From SIAJ01 sp963773845 (GTDB lineage Bacteria; Planctomycetota; Planctomycetia; Gemmatales; Gemmataceae), in the NCBI GenBank assembly GCA_963773845.1, contig CAVZCU010000017.1, positions 496,001 through 560,000 on the forward strand: a DNA stretch of 64,000 bases. Reading direction: 5' to 3'. Below the pieces are notes generated by a model, which made no database searches, was not told the DNA's origin, and saw nothing but the letters and a program-made list of their open reading frames with translations. Shown in pieces: positions 50,419 through 60,036 of this stretch. The first letter of the stretch is position 1. Every line of letters begins with the position of its first letter. The position numbers and the translations under genes were made by a program.

Positions 50419-51806
50419 TCAGCCGACGACGAGTTGATCACAAAGAACGAACGACGCCGCGTTCCGCGGGCCGGCGTCGATGTGCTGGATGCCGCGGAGG
50501 TAGGTCTGATCGTTTTGCAGGGCGGTGTCGCCGAGACCGCTTGCCAGGAACTCCATGACGCCGAGCCGGGCGACAATCCAGTCCGGAAAATAGCCGAGCA
50601 GGATGTACGTCAGGTCGGTGCCCGCACCCTTGGTTCGCGTGTTGGAAATCTGCGACGAGCGCACCACCTTCGTTCCATACAACTCGGTCGGGCGGAGCAT
50701 CCGATGCGTTGCGCGAAGGATGGAAAAGGAACGGCCCAGCACTGTCGGAAGTGTTAACCGCGTCCGACCGGCGATTCATCAGGGCCGCATACATCGTCTT
50801 GCGCATCAGCCAGGCGGTTGGCGTCGCGACGGCGTCGGGCAGCTTGCTTTCCATGAGGGCGACGTCCTGCGCTTCGAACGTGTTGCCGTTCGCGCCGACC
50901 GTTGAAGCCGTGTGCGACGAGATGCCTGAATAAGTGAGCAATCCTTTGATCTGCGTGCCGCCAGTGCCTTCGAGCATCGCCAGGTCCGCCTTGAGCGCCG
51001 CCACGCGGGCCATGTCGTAGCGGATCAATCCTTCGGCGGACGGCGAGGAGAAGCGCACCAGCTCGTTGTTCACTTTGACGAAGACGCCGAGCTTCTTCGC
51101 CTGCAAATCGAGGTTGCCGGTGCTCGGCTCGCTCTCCGTGATGCTCGATCCCTCGCCGACCCAGTAGGCCGTCGAGCCGCCGGTGAGCTTTGGGAATTGC
51201 AACCGGCCGTTCGGTGGCAGCGCCACTTCCTGGGCCCCGGCGGCAGCGAATGCCTCGAGATTGCGCTGCAGGTCGATCAACTCGCCGAGCATCGGCAACG
51301 GCACGAGCGACCCGCCGGCCAAATCGCTCAGCGTGCCCAGCGGCTTTGGTGCGGATGCCGAGCTTGCGGTTGATCCAATTCGCCTCGTCGAGGTCGAAGC
51401 GATCGGCATGGGCGGTCATCTTTTGGCGAATCTCGTCGCGAAGGCGGGCGCCCTTCGAATCGAATGCCGGCAGATGATTGGTCGCGATCGGCACGAGGAA
51501 CGATCTGCGCCCCACAAACGCGGCACGAAGCCGTAAGTGCGATACAGTTCGTGAAGCTGATTGTGAACGTGGACTTCTTCCTTGGCCTGGTCGGCGCCGA
51601 CGTATCCGAGCGCGAACGCGGCCGCTTTGAGAACGCTGTAGCCCTCGGAATCGCGGCCGATCGGCCCGCTGGTGACCCAAGGCACGCGCCGCTCGACGCG
51701 CGGCGATGTCTTGCGCCGCCTTCTCGACGGCGGTCGTGGCTTGTTGCTCGATGAACGAGACGATCTCGTCGCGAGTCTGGAATCGATCTTGAACGGATTC
51801 GGACAT
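50419..51806 (-). CDS. HK97-type major capsid protein, four frameshifts
   Basis: About 460 residues from ATG 51806 (MSESVQDRFQTRDEIVSFIE; CCAGGAG before it). An N-terminal helical 'delta' region is followed by the capsid fold: LGTLSDLAGGSLVPLPMLGE, WVGEGSSITESEPSTGNLDL, KKLGVFVKVNNELVRFSSPS and a C-terminal ILLGYFPDWIVARLGVMEFL. These are standard phage HK97 capsid blocks. Breaks near 51705 and 51350 are each explained by a lost GC unit, one near 50735 by a lost GT unit, and one near 51510 by a lost G in a G run. The next gene upstream on this strand is the prohead protease, as expected. Confidence 0.85.
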
Positions 51807-51842
51807 GAGAGAACTCCTGGAAAAGAGGTGAGGTTGTGTTCT

Positions 51843-51915
51843 GGTGAGCCGACCGCCGTAAGGCGGCGGGTGATGTGGACGCGCCGACAACACCCGGCGG
51901 CTTACGCCGCTCGGC
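51843..51915. repeat. GAGCCG/GCGGCGTAAGCCGC palindromes
   Basis: Two inverted elements: GAGCCGACCGCCGTAAGGCG on the left and CGGCGGCTTACGCCGCTCGG on the right, separated by about 25 bp. This is a palindrome family different from those in the neighbouring gaps. The right element runs into the protease 3' end. Confidence 0.65.
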
Positions 51916-52485
51916 TCGCCACGATCATGCAAAGAGTGCCGCCAACACATCGCGCACCGAGCCAGCGCCGAAGGTCAACGTCCTTGATCATGCCCTTGCG
52001 GACAGCCAGCGTGAGCGCTTGCGGATTCTCCGGCACCGGGACCGCCGAGTATTCGAGCAGGTCCCACTCGGGATAACAGGTTCCGCCTTGCGGCTGCTCG
52101 CGAGTCGGCGGCGTTGGATACGCACGAGCCGGCACGAAGCCGACCGACCAGCCGCGAAGCACGCCCTCCGCGTAAAGCTTGAACACATCCTGCGCGAATG
52201 GCGATGAGGCGCTGAACTTCGTTTCGGCGATGATGCGATCGGCTTCGATCGTCAATCGCTCGCACGTGCCGATCGGCGGCAGCGACCGCTGATGCGCCCA
52301 GAGCACGACGGGGTTGCGCAGAAACTCGTCGGCATTGCGCAGGCCCGGCCGGCAGAATCATGTCGCCAGCCCGATCGGGCGGCCGAAGTGGAAATCACGG
52401 CGCGAACGATCATGTTCGAAGGATCGACGCGAAGCGTCTGGCCGGGCGTGGCGAAGGTCTTGGGATCGGCACGAATCGTAGTCAT
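51902..52485 (-). CDS. HK97-type prohead protease, two frameshifts
   Basis: About 195 residues from ATG 52485 (MTTIRADPKTFATPGQTLR). The self-cleaving protease core appears as LRNADEFLRNPVVLWAHQR with the catalytic His, and FKLYAEGVLRGWSVGFVPAR with YPEWDLLEYSAVPVPENPQA. The Ser of RGWSVGF and the His match the family's pair. Two breaks at about 52340-52370 separate the N-terminus, DMILPAG and the core. It would process the capsid delta domain during head maturation. Confidence 0.8.
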
Positions 52486-52597
52486 GGTGAAACTCCAAGT
52501 AGGTCCGCCGAGCCGAGGCGGACCGGGCTGGCTGCCCCTAACCGTAAGCAGCCTTTTGAGGGCGGAAGGTTGGTCCGCCTCGGCTCGGCGGACCTAC

Positions 52598-52900
52598 TCA
52601 GTAGGTCCCGCGAGCCGAGCGGGACCACGCGGCTCCCACAAAACTGCTGCAAGTCGTCCGATAGTGCAGCCCGGTCCGCCTCGGCTCGGCGGACCTACTC
52701 AGTAGGTCCCGCGAGCCGAGCGGGACCACGCGGCTCCCACAAAACTGCTACAAGTCGTCCGACAGTGCAGCCCAGTCCGCCTCGGCTCGGCGGACCTACT
52801 CAGTAGGTCCCGCGAGCCGAGCGGGACCACGCGGCTCCCACAAAACTGCTACAAGTCGTCCGACAGTGCAGCCCAGTCCGCCTCGGCTCGGCGGACCTAC
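52598..52900. repeat. Three tandem 101-bp repeats
   Basis: TCAGTAGGTCCCGCGAGCCG recurs at 52598, 52699 and 52800, an exact 101-bp period. Each unit has a palindrome (GTCCCGCGAGCCGAGCGGGAC), a non-palindromic middle (CACAAAACTGCTACAAGTCG) and a second palindrome (TCCGCCTCGGCTCGGCGGA). A related palindrome is already present at 52502-52530. The right border is the stop codon of the portal gene (the TAG lies within GTAGGTCC). Confidence 0.9.
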
Positions 52901-54105
52901 GAGATTGTTCCGGGCAGCATCGGTTGATCGAATCGTGCGTCGGCGTACGGTCGCAATCCTCGCGAACGGCGGATCTCGTTGTAAGTTCGCAGGCCCGTCT
53001 TCGCGTCCAGTTCGTCGTCGGCCCGACGTTGGTCCTGGTTGCGTGGCGAACATTCGGGAAATGCGATCGTCACATCGGGGCCGAAGCGCCGGCCGAGGTC
53101 GCGCGTCAACGCCTGGGCGATCAAATCGAGTTTTGGCTGCACGGTCCCTTCGCAGAACATCACGCCGAGCGCCGTACCAGATGTCGGCGCCGAGGCCCAT
53201 GTTCTCGACGATGCCGGCGATTGGCGTCGGCACGCGGAATAAGGCGAAGATTTCATCGCGGCTCAGCTTCGAGGAATTCAGATAGTCCATCTCGGCCGGC
53301 GTCAGCGTCCATGGCGACGCTTTCAAGCCTTGTTCCAAAACGAGCGGCCGCGTCCAGTTCTCCCGGCCGCCGAAGCGGGACTGAATCTTCTCTTCGAGCC
53401 GGCGAATGGTCGGATCGGTCAGCGTCTGCTCGGTGTGCAACACCATGCCCGGCCGTTGCCCACTTAGAAAGGTCTGGTAGCGGCTCTTCTGCAATTCGGT
53501 GTTGGCGTCGATCGTCAGCGCGTTCGCCTGCAATGGCGACAGGCCATAGTGAACGTCGAGCGGGTTCGGATACTTGAGATGAATCACTTCGTCGGCGGCA
53601 AACACTTCGGTCGGCATGCCGGGGACAGCCGACCTCGTAGCCCTTCACGAACTGAACCGGGTCGGGGATGATGCGCACCCACGGCGTCGGCACGATCCAG
53701 AGTTCGCCGGGCATGACCGTTGGCTCGCGGGGCCGCATACCAGTAGCAATTGCCGGTCAATTCCAGGTAAAGAATCGTCAGATACCAGAGTTCCCACGGC
53801 GTCATCCACGGATTGGGGTAATCGAGCAAGCGGGCGAGTGGATGCGTGTGCGGCAGGGGCGTCTGCTCATGATCGGCCTGGCCGGTGTTGACGAACAGGA
53901 ACGGCCGCTGCCGGGCGACCTCCTGGGCGATCGCGTTCACCGCGGCATAGACCCACGACTGATAATTGCGAAGCTGCTCGACGGAATCGTCCCGCCACCA
54001 ACCCGGCGACCGTGACACCATGCCGCCGACGCTGGAGTAAGGCCTCCTGGCCGCTTGCGGCGTAGCCGTAGCCGCCTTGAACCAACTTCGCATGCGATTG
54101 AACAT
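52897..54105 (-). CDS. HK97-type phage portal protein, three frameshifts
   Basis: About 405 residues from ATG 54105. Typical portal blocks: NYQSWVYAAVNAIAQEVARQ, PHTHPLARLLDYPNPWMTPW, LYLELTGNCYWY, then PGELWIVPTPWVRIIPDP, IHLKYPNPLDVHYGLSPLQA, NSSKLSRDEIFALFRVPTPI and VMFCEGTVQPKLDLIAQALT. The portal ring is the DNA entry port of the capsid. Breaks lie near 53735 (TATG for TATATG), 53625 and 53180 (GGCGCTC for GGCGCGCTC). No terminase gene precedes it, which is unusual. Confidence 0.85.
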
Positions 54106-54111
54106 GGGGCA

Positions 54112-54156
54112 CCCTTCGTCATTGGTGGGTCATTCGTCGGTCATTCGTCATTCACT
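54112..54156. repeat. GTCATTCGTCATT short direct repeats
   Basis: CGTCATTGGTGGGTCATTCG followed by TCGGTCATTCGTCATTCAC: four near-copies of GTCATTCG in the gap between the portal gene and the next small gene. This is another repeat family distinct from those in the other head-gene gaps. Confidence 0.7.
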
Positions 54157-54360
54157 GTGCGGCCTCGGCTCCCTTGCTTCGACAGTCACCTTCCGGTATC
54201 CGAGCGCGGTGAGAACGGCGAGCACTTCGTGCCAGGTGGGGAACGGCCGGCCCTTGAGGCGCATGTAGCGCTCCATGGCGAGGGCGAACTCGATCTGGTC
54301 TGGGGTAAGGGCGGCGCCAGGAAGATTTTCCTGGTACACGGCCTCGATGTAATTGGGCAT
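54148..54360 (-). CDS. Small uncharacterised protein upstream of the portal gene
   Basis: 70 residues from ATG 54360 (MPNYIEAVYQENLPGAALTP). The middle FALAMERYMRLKGRPFPTWH-type helices and the closing EVLAVLTALGYRKVTVEA look like a small HTH-like or helical domain. It takes the place where a terminase gene would be expected in a head operon, but is far too small for one. The function is unknown. Confidence 0.5.
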   Translation of the reverse strand: MPNYIEAVYQENLPGAALTPDQIEFALAMERYMRLKGRPFPTWHEVLAVLTALGYRKVTVEAREPRPHSE

Positions 54361-54510
54361 GGGAGCGACATGGGAAACGGGGGTTAGACGTGACCGGGCG
54401 GAGGGATGAAATTCTGCACGGACCGACCCCCCGCCCGGCGGCGGGGAAGGATTCACCAAGAGCGACACGAACGAATCATCACTTGCTCACGTGTCGATCA
54501 GTTGATCGAT

Positions 54511-54660
54511 TGTGAACGATTGTGAACGATTGTGAACGATTGTGAACGATTGTGAACGATTGTGAACGATTGTGAACGATTGTGAACGATTGTGAACGAT
54601 TGTGAACGATTGTGAACGATTGTGAACGATTGTGAACGATTGTGAACGATTGTGAACGAT
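54511..54660. repeat. 15 perfect copies of a 10-bp repeat
   Basis: TGTGAACGAT is repeated 15 times without change, with half-copies at both edges (CGAT before, TGT after). It lies in the 560-bp gap between the small gene at 54360 and the WD40-like gene at 54918. The 10-bp period matches one helical turn, so a protein bound to each copy would sit on one face of the DNA. Confidence 0.95.
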
Positions 54661-54917
54661 TGTACACTCAACCCATAATTCGGCGCGCACCGGTGTAAAG
54701 GGGGAAATGGGTTTTTTTCAAGAATTCTCTCGGCACTTCGGCGGGCCCAATGTTATTGCGACAATCCGGGGATGCCCGGAATCGACGCGATGATCGACTT
54801 ACCAACGATCATCAAGTTCCCGCCAGCGAACCGCCGAGCAGAGTAGCCACGGCCAGTATTACATTTCCAACCGGCTCGACGCAGCATAGTTTGACTGGGA
54901 CCATGGGGAGAATGCCA

Positions 54918-57127
54918 ATGACGAGTCGAACGGCAGCGATGTTCGTGATCGGCCTGCTCATGACGAATACGGCATTCGCAGAGTCGCCAACAATTAATCG
55001 CAAAATCGGCAAGGAGCCGATCTACCAAACCAAAACACCTCAGTACGGCCTGTTGGCGTTTGGCCCCGAGGGCAAAGATCGTGTGTGGATGGTGCGCGAT
55101 GGTGAAACCTTGTACGTCGATCGCAATGGCAATGGCGACCTGACCGAACCCGGCGAGAAGATTGCGGCCGACAAGCGGCCGGGGCAGGATCCGGAGGACG
55201 GGTGCTCTTTCGACGTTGGCGACCTCGTCGTCGGCGGACGCACGCACAAGGGATTGCGAGTCATATTCACCGCACTAAAGTTGTATGCCGGCGGTGAGTT
55301 GGGCAAGCGGGCCGACGTGAAGGCGATCCTCGCGAAGGAACCAACGGCGTTTGCCGTTTCACTTGCCGTCGACGTCGATGTGCCGGGGATGAAGGGTGGC
55401 GGGATTGGCCACCGGCCGAATTTCCAGGCTGGCCCGGTGGACATCAACGGCGTTTTCCAGTTCGCCGACAAGCCGGCCGATGCACCCGTCGTTCGCCTCG
55501 GCGGCCCGCTGGAAGTCACGTTCTATGCGGAGCGGCCGACTCTTCGTGTCGGTCGGACGGCAGAGTTCGTGCTGGTCGTGGGCACGTCGGGGATTGGTCC
55601 CGGCACATTCGCGATGCTGGGCTACGAAGACGCCATTCCCAACGACGTGAAGCCAGTCGCTGAATTCTGGCTGGTGGGCGCCAAAGTCGATAGCCCGGTG
55701 GTTCGGGAGAAGTACGAGATCAAAGGCCGGTGTTGACACGTCAATTTCGACGGCCCGGTCCGGGCCGATCACCTGACGGCTGGCACAGTCACGGTTGCCC
55801 TTTCATTCGACGCCTGGCACGGCGCGGCCGTGGCCCAGACCACGCACTCGCTCAAGGTCCTCCCCGCGAAGGCCGGCCCGAAGCCGGAGCCGGTGGCAGC
55901 GAATCTCATCGCCACTCTTGTCCATCCGGAACGCACGGCGAGTGTCTGGGAAGTCGCGTTTTCGCCGGACGGGACTCGGCTGTTCGGCGCCGGCTATCCA
56001 TCGGGCATCGTGCAAATCTGGGATGTGGCCAGCCATAAGGACATCCGGCAAATCAACACCCCGCCGGGACTTCGCGGCACAGCCAACTATGCGGTGCTGA
56101 CGCCGGACTGGAAGACACTCTACGTTCCGGTCGATAAGCGCAAGGTCACGCCGTTCGAGCGCGGGGGAAGACGTTTTACCGGATCAATGATTCGGGAAGC
56201 ATCCGCATTTGGGACGTTGAAAGTGGCAAAGAGAAAGAGCCGCTCTTGCCGACTCCGGGGTCCGCGCCAGTAGACGCCAACCTCGATCCCACCGGGCGAT
56301 TCCTGATGTGCGTGGAAAGTCCGAGTTACGACTCCAACGAGACTCCTCCGAAACATGTGACGGTGCTTTGGGACCTGGCAACCGGCAAGAAGCGGAAGCT
56401 CTGCGAAGGCTTCGCCATTCCGATATTCGCCCCGGATGGCAAGACGGTCGTGATCTCATCAAGCGACTTCACGGCCAAGACGTCATCAGTCAAATTGATC
56501 GAGTTGGCCACCGGCAAAGAGTTGGCGAAAGTGAATTGCCCGGAGAAGGAGCGCTACTTCTATGTTGGCGCGGTCTCGCCGGATGGAGCTGTCGTAGTCG
56601 TCTCGGTACGCGGGTGGAAGAAGGGATTACCATTCGAGAAATGGTTTCTCGACGCGAAGACTTTGGAACAGCACGGCAAGCTGACTGGCAAAGTGACGCC
56701 CGAACTCTATGGCACAGCCGTCGGGCGATTCAGCCCGGATGGAAAGCGATACTTCGTATTCGATGCGGATGGCAATGTGTTGATCTGGAATGTAGCCAAC
56801 AGAAAGCTGGAGCGGACGCTTCCAACTGGAATGGCCGTAGCGACACAGGAAATGATCATCAGCCCGGACGGCAAGACAATGGCGGTCGCGTGGCTGCCAA
56901 AGGTTGATGACGAACTCAAGTCAGTACGCGATCCGGACCCACAGGATCTGCCCCAGCCGCGCATCGCGCTGATCGACCTCGCTGGCAAAGCAAAGCCCCG
57001 GGTGCTGATCGCTCCGCATGGCAGCGTCGGAGCTTTGGCAATTTCGCCGGATGGCAAGACTCTGGCGTTCGGCTCGGCCGGCGCCGTTCATTTGTTCGAT
57101 CTGACGAAGAGCCCGAGTCCGCAATAA
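54918..57127 (+). CDS. Secreted WD40-like protein, internal TGA and one frameshift
   Basis: About 735 residues from ATG 54918 (GGGGAG before it). Signal peptide: AAMFVIGLLMTNTAFAE. The N-terminal part has DRNGNGDLTEPGEK, a calcium-loop-like motif (about residue 60). The C-terminal half is a WD40-like propeller (VWEVAFSPDGTRLFGAG; GIVQIWDVASHK; FSPDGKRYFVFDADGNVLIW). An in-frame TGA at 55734-55736 splits REKYEIKGRC from HVNFDGPVRADHLTAG in the same frame. A frame break near 56168 (one G lost in GGGGG) splits FERGG from KTFYRINDSGSIRIWD. Both sides of each break fit one protein, so a single gene with two errors, or a pseudogene, is likely. Confidence 0.7.
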
Positions 57128-57132
57128 ACACG

Positions 57133-57250
57133 GCCCGGCTGGCGTGCTGTCAAACCACCCCATATCGGCTGACGCTCGCGTCGAGCACTTCGCGGACTTT
57201 GCGGGCCAGGGTTGTGGGCGTGAAGGGCTTGTGCAGGAAGGCGATTCCTC
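57133..57250. repeat. Direct repeat of the hybrid histidine kinase 3' end, left copy
   Basis: This stretch matches 60108-60225 over about 118 bp, with roughly five mismatches by eye. The match covers the last 33 codons of the hybrid kinase gene and about 17 bp beyond its stop. The two copies flank a 2.9-kb block of hypothetical genes. Confidence 0.85.
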
Positions 57251-57255
57251 CGGCG
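57150..57255 (-). pseudogene. 3' fragment of a receiver-domain gene
   Basis: On the minus strand it reads IAFLHKPFTPTTLARKVREV followed by LDASVSRYGVV-stop, identical in protein to the C-terminus of the hybrid kinase at 60126. It lacks the phosphoacceptor part. Upstream the similarity ends abruptly near 57255. It is either a displaced gene end left by an insertion or the relic of a second copy. Confidence 0.75.
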
Positions 57256-57438
57256 CACAGGGAGGGATCGGTCACGGCATGGCGATTCTAGCCGATCTCA
57301 AAACCGCCGAAAGTAGCCATAAAGCGCCAGGGATTGGAATAAAATGGAAGCGATCGGAATAATGCGCAGGCGACCCGATAAAGCGCCGGCGCCGGTTGAG
57401 TTATTCACCAGTTCGGCGACAAAAAGGGGCAGTGGGTC

Positions 57439-57939
57439 ATGAGCCCGGCATTTTTCGTCGGTGTTGCTGCCAGCCTCGCCCTCTGGCTACCGGCCCCCCC
57501 GGCCGTGTTCGACGCCTTCACCAAGGGGGGAGATGTGTGGCACACCCTGGGGAAGACCCCAGGCGGGCGGCTGCGCTCGGTCACCGTTGGGACGGCCGGG
57601 GACCAAGCGGCGTTCGTAGTCCTAGCCGTCGGCCCGCCCGGCGGGAAGGCGTTTACCGATCCGGTCAGCGGTGGGAGCACCTGGCGTACTCCCAATGCAG
57701 GCTCTTCGAAGACCGTCCGGACGGCCATTGACGCCCACCTCCGGCTGCCGGGCGGCGGGAAGCTGCCCTTGCCGGTCCGGGCGCAGGTAATTGAAGTGGC
57801 GGACGGGAAGGTGCGAGCGAGCGGGTTCCGTGCGACGAAGGCGGAGGCCGAGGCGTACCAGCGGATGGAATCGGCCGAATGCACGCTTGACGACTTCCAG
57901 AGGTTCGTCAAGGCCCGCCGGAAGAAAGCAGACCGGTAA
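57439..57939 (+). CDS. Secreted hypothetical protein
   Basis: 166 residues with a short signal-like N-terminus (FFVGVAASLALWLPAPPAV). The body is a small alpha/beta domain with a Lys/Arg-rich end (FVKARRKKADR). No family recognised. GC at third positions is visibly high, above that of the neighbours. The preceding 57260-57438 carries two ATAAAGCGCC copies and GGAATAAAATGG/GGAATAATG, reminiscent of insertion-sequence ends, but no transposase gene. Confidence 0.5.
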   Translation: MSPAFFVGVAASLALWLPAPPAVFDAFTKGGDVWHTLGKTPGGRLRSVTVGTAGDQAAFVVLAVGPPGGKAFTDPVSGGSTWRTPNAGSSKTVRTAIDAHLRLPGGGKLPLPVRAQVIEVADGKVRASGFRATKAEAEAYQRMESAECTLDDFQRFVKARRKKADR

Positions 57940-58045
57940 CGTCTCAGCAGTGCTGAGACCGGGCCGTCGAACCCCAAGCTGCACCGGACCGCGGCGGCCA
58001 CAGTATATGATTGCTCAAGCTTATCGACCGCCGTGGCGGGTGAGC

Positions 58046-58657
58046 ATGTCATTCCACGACAAGAGGCGTGTCTCAATGTGGCGGCGCATCCTGCGAATGC
58101 CGGGGGTTCTCGAACTCGCCCTGATTGGATTGGCGATCGGGGCTCTGGCGCTCGCGTCCTGGGCAACGACGGTCGAGGATTGGCACGCGGGGCTCCCGTC
58201 CGGAGAAGTCCGCCTACAGATCCGGGGACCGGATGGACGGCCCGTCCCGCAGGCCACTCTGGCGGTCTTCGACGCCCGGACTGGGCGGCCGGCCACGGGG
58301 TACCCGTTCCGGGAGCCGACTCCGGCCACCGCCGATGGGCAGGGCCGGCTGGTGCTGACCCAGCCGCTCTCGGGGATACAGACGAACGGAACTCGGTGGC
58401 GGCTGTTCTGGGTCGTCCCAATGGGGGACTTGCATTCACCGCGGTTCGACTGTGAAGTGACGGCGGCCGGGTTCCGACCGGCCCGGATGGACGTGATGGC
58501 CCTGTTCCGGACCGAATTGCCAGCGGACGACCTGCCCCGGGTGAAGCGGGAACTGGGTGGCTGGGAGGTCGAGTTGCGCATCCGCCAGGTGACGGTTACA
58601 CTGGAACCGGCCACCGACTCCGACGTTGCTCCTGACCGCAACGAACGCAGTCGGTGA
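58046..58657 (+). CDS. Membrane-anchored protein with carboxypeptidase-regulatory-like domain
   Basis: 203 residues from ATG 58046 (or ATG 58076). One N-terminal membrane helix (VLELALIGLAIGALALASWA). The extracytoplasmic part has GEVRLQIRGPDGRPVPQATL and VFDARTGRPATGYPFREP, the pattern of a CarboxypepD_reg beta-sandwich. The C-terminus is GGWEVELRIRQVTVTLEPA. The function is unknown. It lies in the GC-rich block between the direct repeats. Confidence 0.55.
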   Translation: MSFHDKRRVSMWRRILRMPGVLELALIGLAIGALALASWATTVEDWHAGLPSGEVRLQIRGPDGRPVPQATLAVFDARTGRPATGYPFREPTPATADGQGRLVLTQPLSGIQTNGTRWRLFWVVPMGDLHSPRFDCEVTAAGFRPARMDVMALFRTELPADDLPRVKRELGGWEVELRIRQVTVTLEPATDSDVAPDRNERSR

Positions 58658-58753
58658 AAGCAGCTTATTGCTGGTCGTTCGGCCGTTGCCAACACTCCAT
58701 CACCCGCGAGCGTTGGCAGTGTTGAGCGCCCGCACTCCGGCCGGAGGCACCGA

Positions 58754-59216
58754 ATGCGTTACTTGATGATCCTCTCCGTTCGCCTCTGCCTGCTCGCCAC
58801 CGCCGACACGACCGCCGGCGACGAGAAGGCCCCCGAGCCCTCGAAGGACGGTTACGTCAAGGTCCGGGTCGAGATGGAGGTGCGGGGTGTCCTCAGCTAC
58901 ACCGACAAGGCGGTGACGGTGACCGCCCGGAACCGCGTCTACGCCCTGTACAACGACTCCCGTGAGTTGCCGGACGCGGCGTCGGCCACGGCGTACACCC
59001 TCGACTTCGCCCGCGCCAAGGACTTGCGCGCGCTGGCGCGGCGCTCGGCGGCAAGGAGGTGGTGGCGACCGGGATGAGCGAACTGCGGATGGTTGTCCCG
59101 CCCGGCCGGTCCGGCGGCGGGACCGGGCCGGGCGCCCGGGACCGAGCCCGGCCCCGACCTGGAGTCTGCAGCGCACGGTCAAGGTGACCGCCCTGAAGTC
59201 GGTGGCGACCAAGTAG
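58754..59216 (+). CDS. Secreted hypothetical protein, frameshifted
   Basis: About 150 residues. The signal-like start is MRYLMILSVRLCLLATADTT, followed by VKVRVEMEVRGVLSYTDKAV. The frame breaks near 59038: AKDLRALAR is followed in another frame by ALGGKEVVATGMSELRMVVP (one G needed), and again near 59150 before the end LQRTVKVTALKSVATK. The composition looks like a small beta-sandwich. No family recognised. Confidence 0.45.
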
Positions 59217-59396
59217 GCGGGGGCGATCCTTCTGGGATGCCGATCGACGCCGCAGTAGAATCGATGTGGTTGGTTGTAGTTCATGCTCATGTCCTATTTG
59301 GGGGCGGGTCGAAATCGCCCACCTGATCCCGCATCGTGGTTGCCGATGCCACGAGCTTCGGCTGAAACTTCTACGTGGAGATATAGGAGCAATCCC

Positions 59397-59498
59397 ATGA
59401 TCTCTTTACTAATTGGCGACAGGCTCCGACCCGTCACCGATGGGGACATGAGAAGTATCCATTCAATGAAGTTGACCGGGCCCACCGGAAGTGCTTGA
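59397..59498 (+). CDS. Possible small peptide
   Basis: 33 residues (MISLLIGDRLRPVTDGDMRS...). The start has an excellent ribosome site (TAGGAG, six bases before ATG). It could be a real micropeptide or the 5' remnant of a longer gene. Nothing else supports it. Confidence 0.3.
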   Translation: MISLLIGDRLRPVTDGDMRSIHSMKLTGPTGSA

Positions 59499-59559
59499 GA
59501 ATTCAAGATCACGCCGCTGGCCCGGCCGGTGAGCGCGGCGTTCAGTGGGGGACGCTGGG

Positions 59560-59799
59560 ATGGGGTACAGCCGAGGGCTTCGGGTGGCCTCGCTACTCAG
59601 TTGGGTGCTCGCCCTCGTCCTCCTCGTCGAGACCCGGCTGGGCCAGCCGATTTTGCCGTGGGGCGGGCCGGACCCGACGACCGGCGCGGCCTCCGGGTTC
59701 CTTCTGCTCCTCGGGGTCCTCCTGTGGCTGGCTGCGGACGTCGCCGGGCTTCGCCACCGGGTGGCGGCCCTGGAGCGCAGATTACGGGACGACGAGTAG
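59560..59799 (+). CDS. Small two-helix membrane protein
   Basis: 79 residues from ATG 59560. Two membrane helices (VASLLSWVLALVLLVETRL and FLLLLGVLLWLAADVAGL) and a charged tail RHRVAALERRLRDDE. No family recognised. It is the last gene of the GC-rich block. The 59800-60036 stretch after it shows no gene. Confidence 0.5.
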   Translation: MGYSRGLRVASLLSWVLALVLLVETRLGQPILPWGGPDPTTGAASGFLLLLGVLLWLAADVAGLRHRVAALERRLRDDE

Positions 59800-60036
59800 C
59801 GTCGTCTAGGAAGCTCCAGAAGTCAAGCCCCGTTGATTCGGTTGTGCAAGTCAATTGATTCTGCCCTTCTTGGCGCGGACCTTCGACGCGGACCCAGGAC
59901 CGGTCGGTTATTTGTACTTCGCTTATTCACGCCGGATTGAGGTTCTCGAATCGACCTCAGGCAGCGCCGGGATGGTACTTGGCACCAGTGTCACACTCTG
60001 TGTGAGCGGCGCCAAACAGCCTTATGAGGCGGCAGG

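Noticed and set aside
52598..54660. CRISPR array
   Set aside because: The 101-bp units include their middles in the repeat, so there are no variable spacers; the 10-bp array has no spacers at all. No cas genes are present.
54479..54667. Reading frames through the 10-bp array (IVHNRSQSFT repeats)
   Set aside because: They are only the translation of a 10-bp tandem repeat, open in all frames by chance, with no ribosome site or flanking domain.
57260..57438. Insertion-sequence end (repeated ATAAAGCGCC and GGAATAA motifs)
   Set aside because: Only two short copies exist, no transposase or matching opposite end is visible, so it is mentioned but not called as an element.
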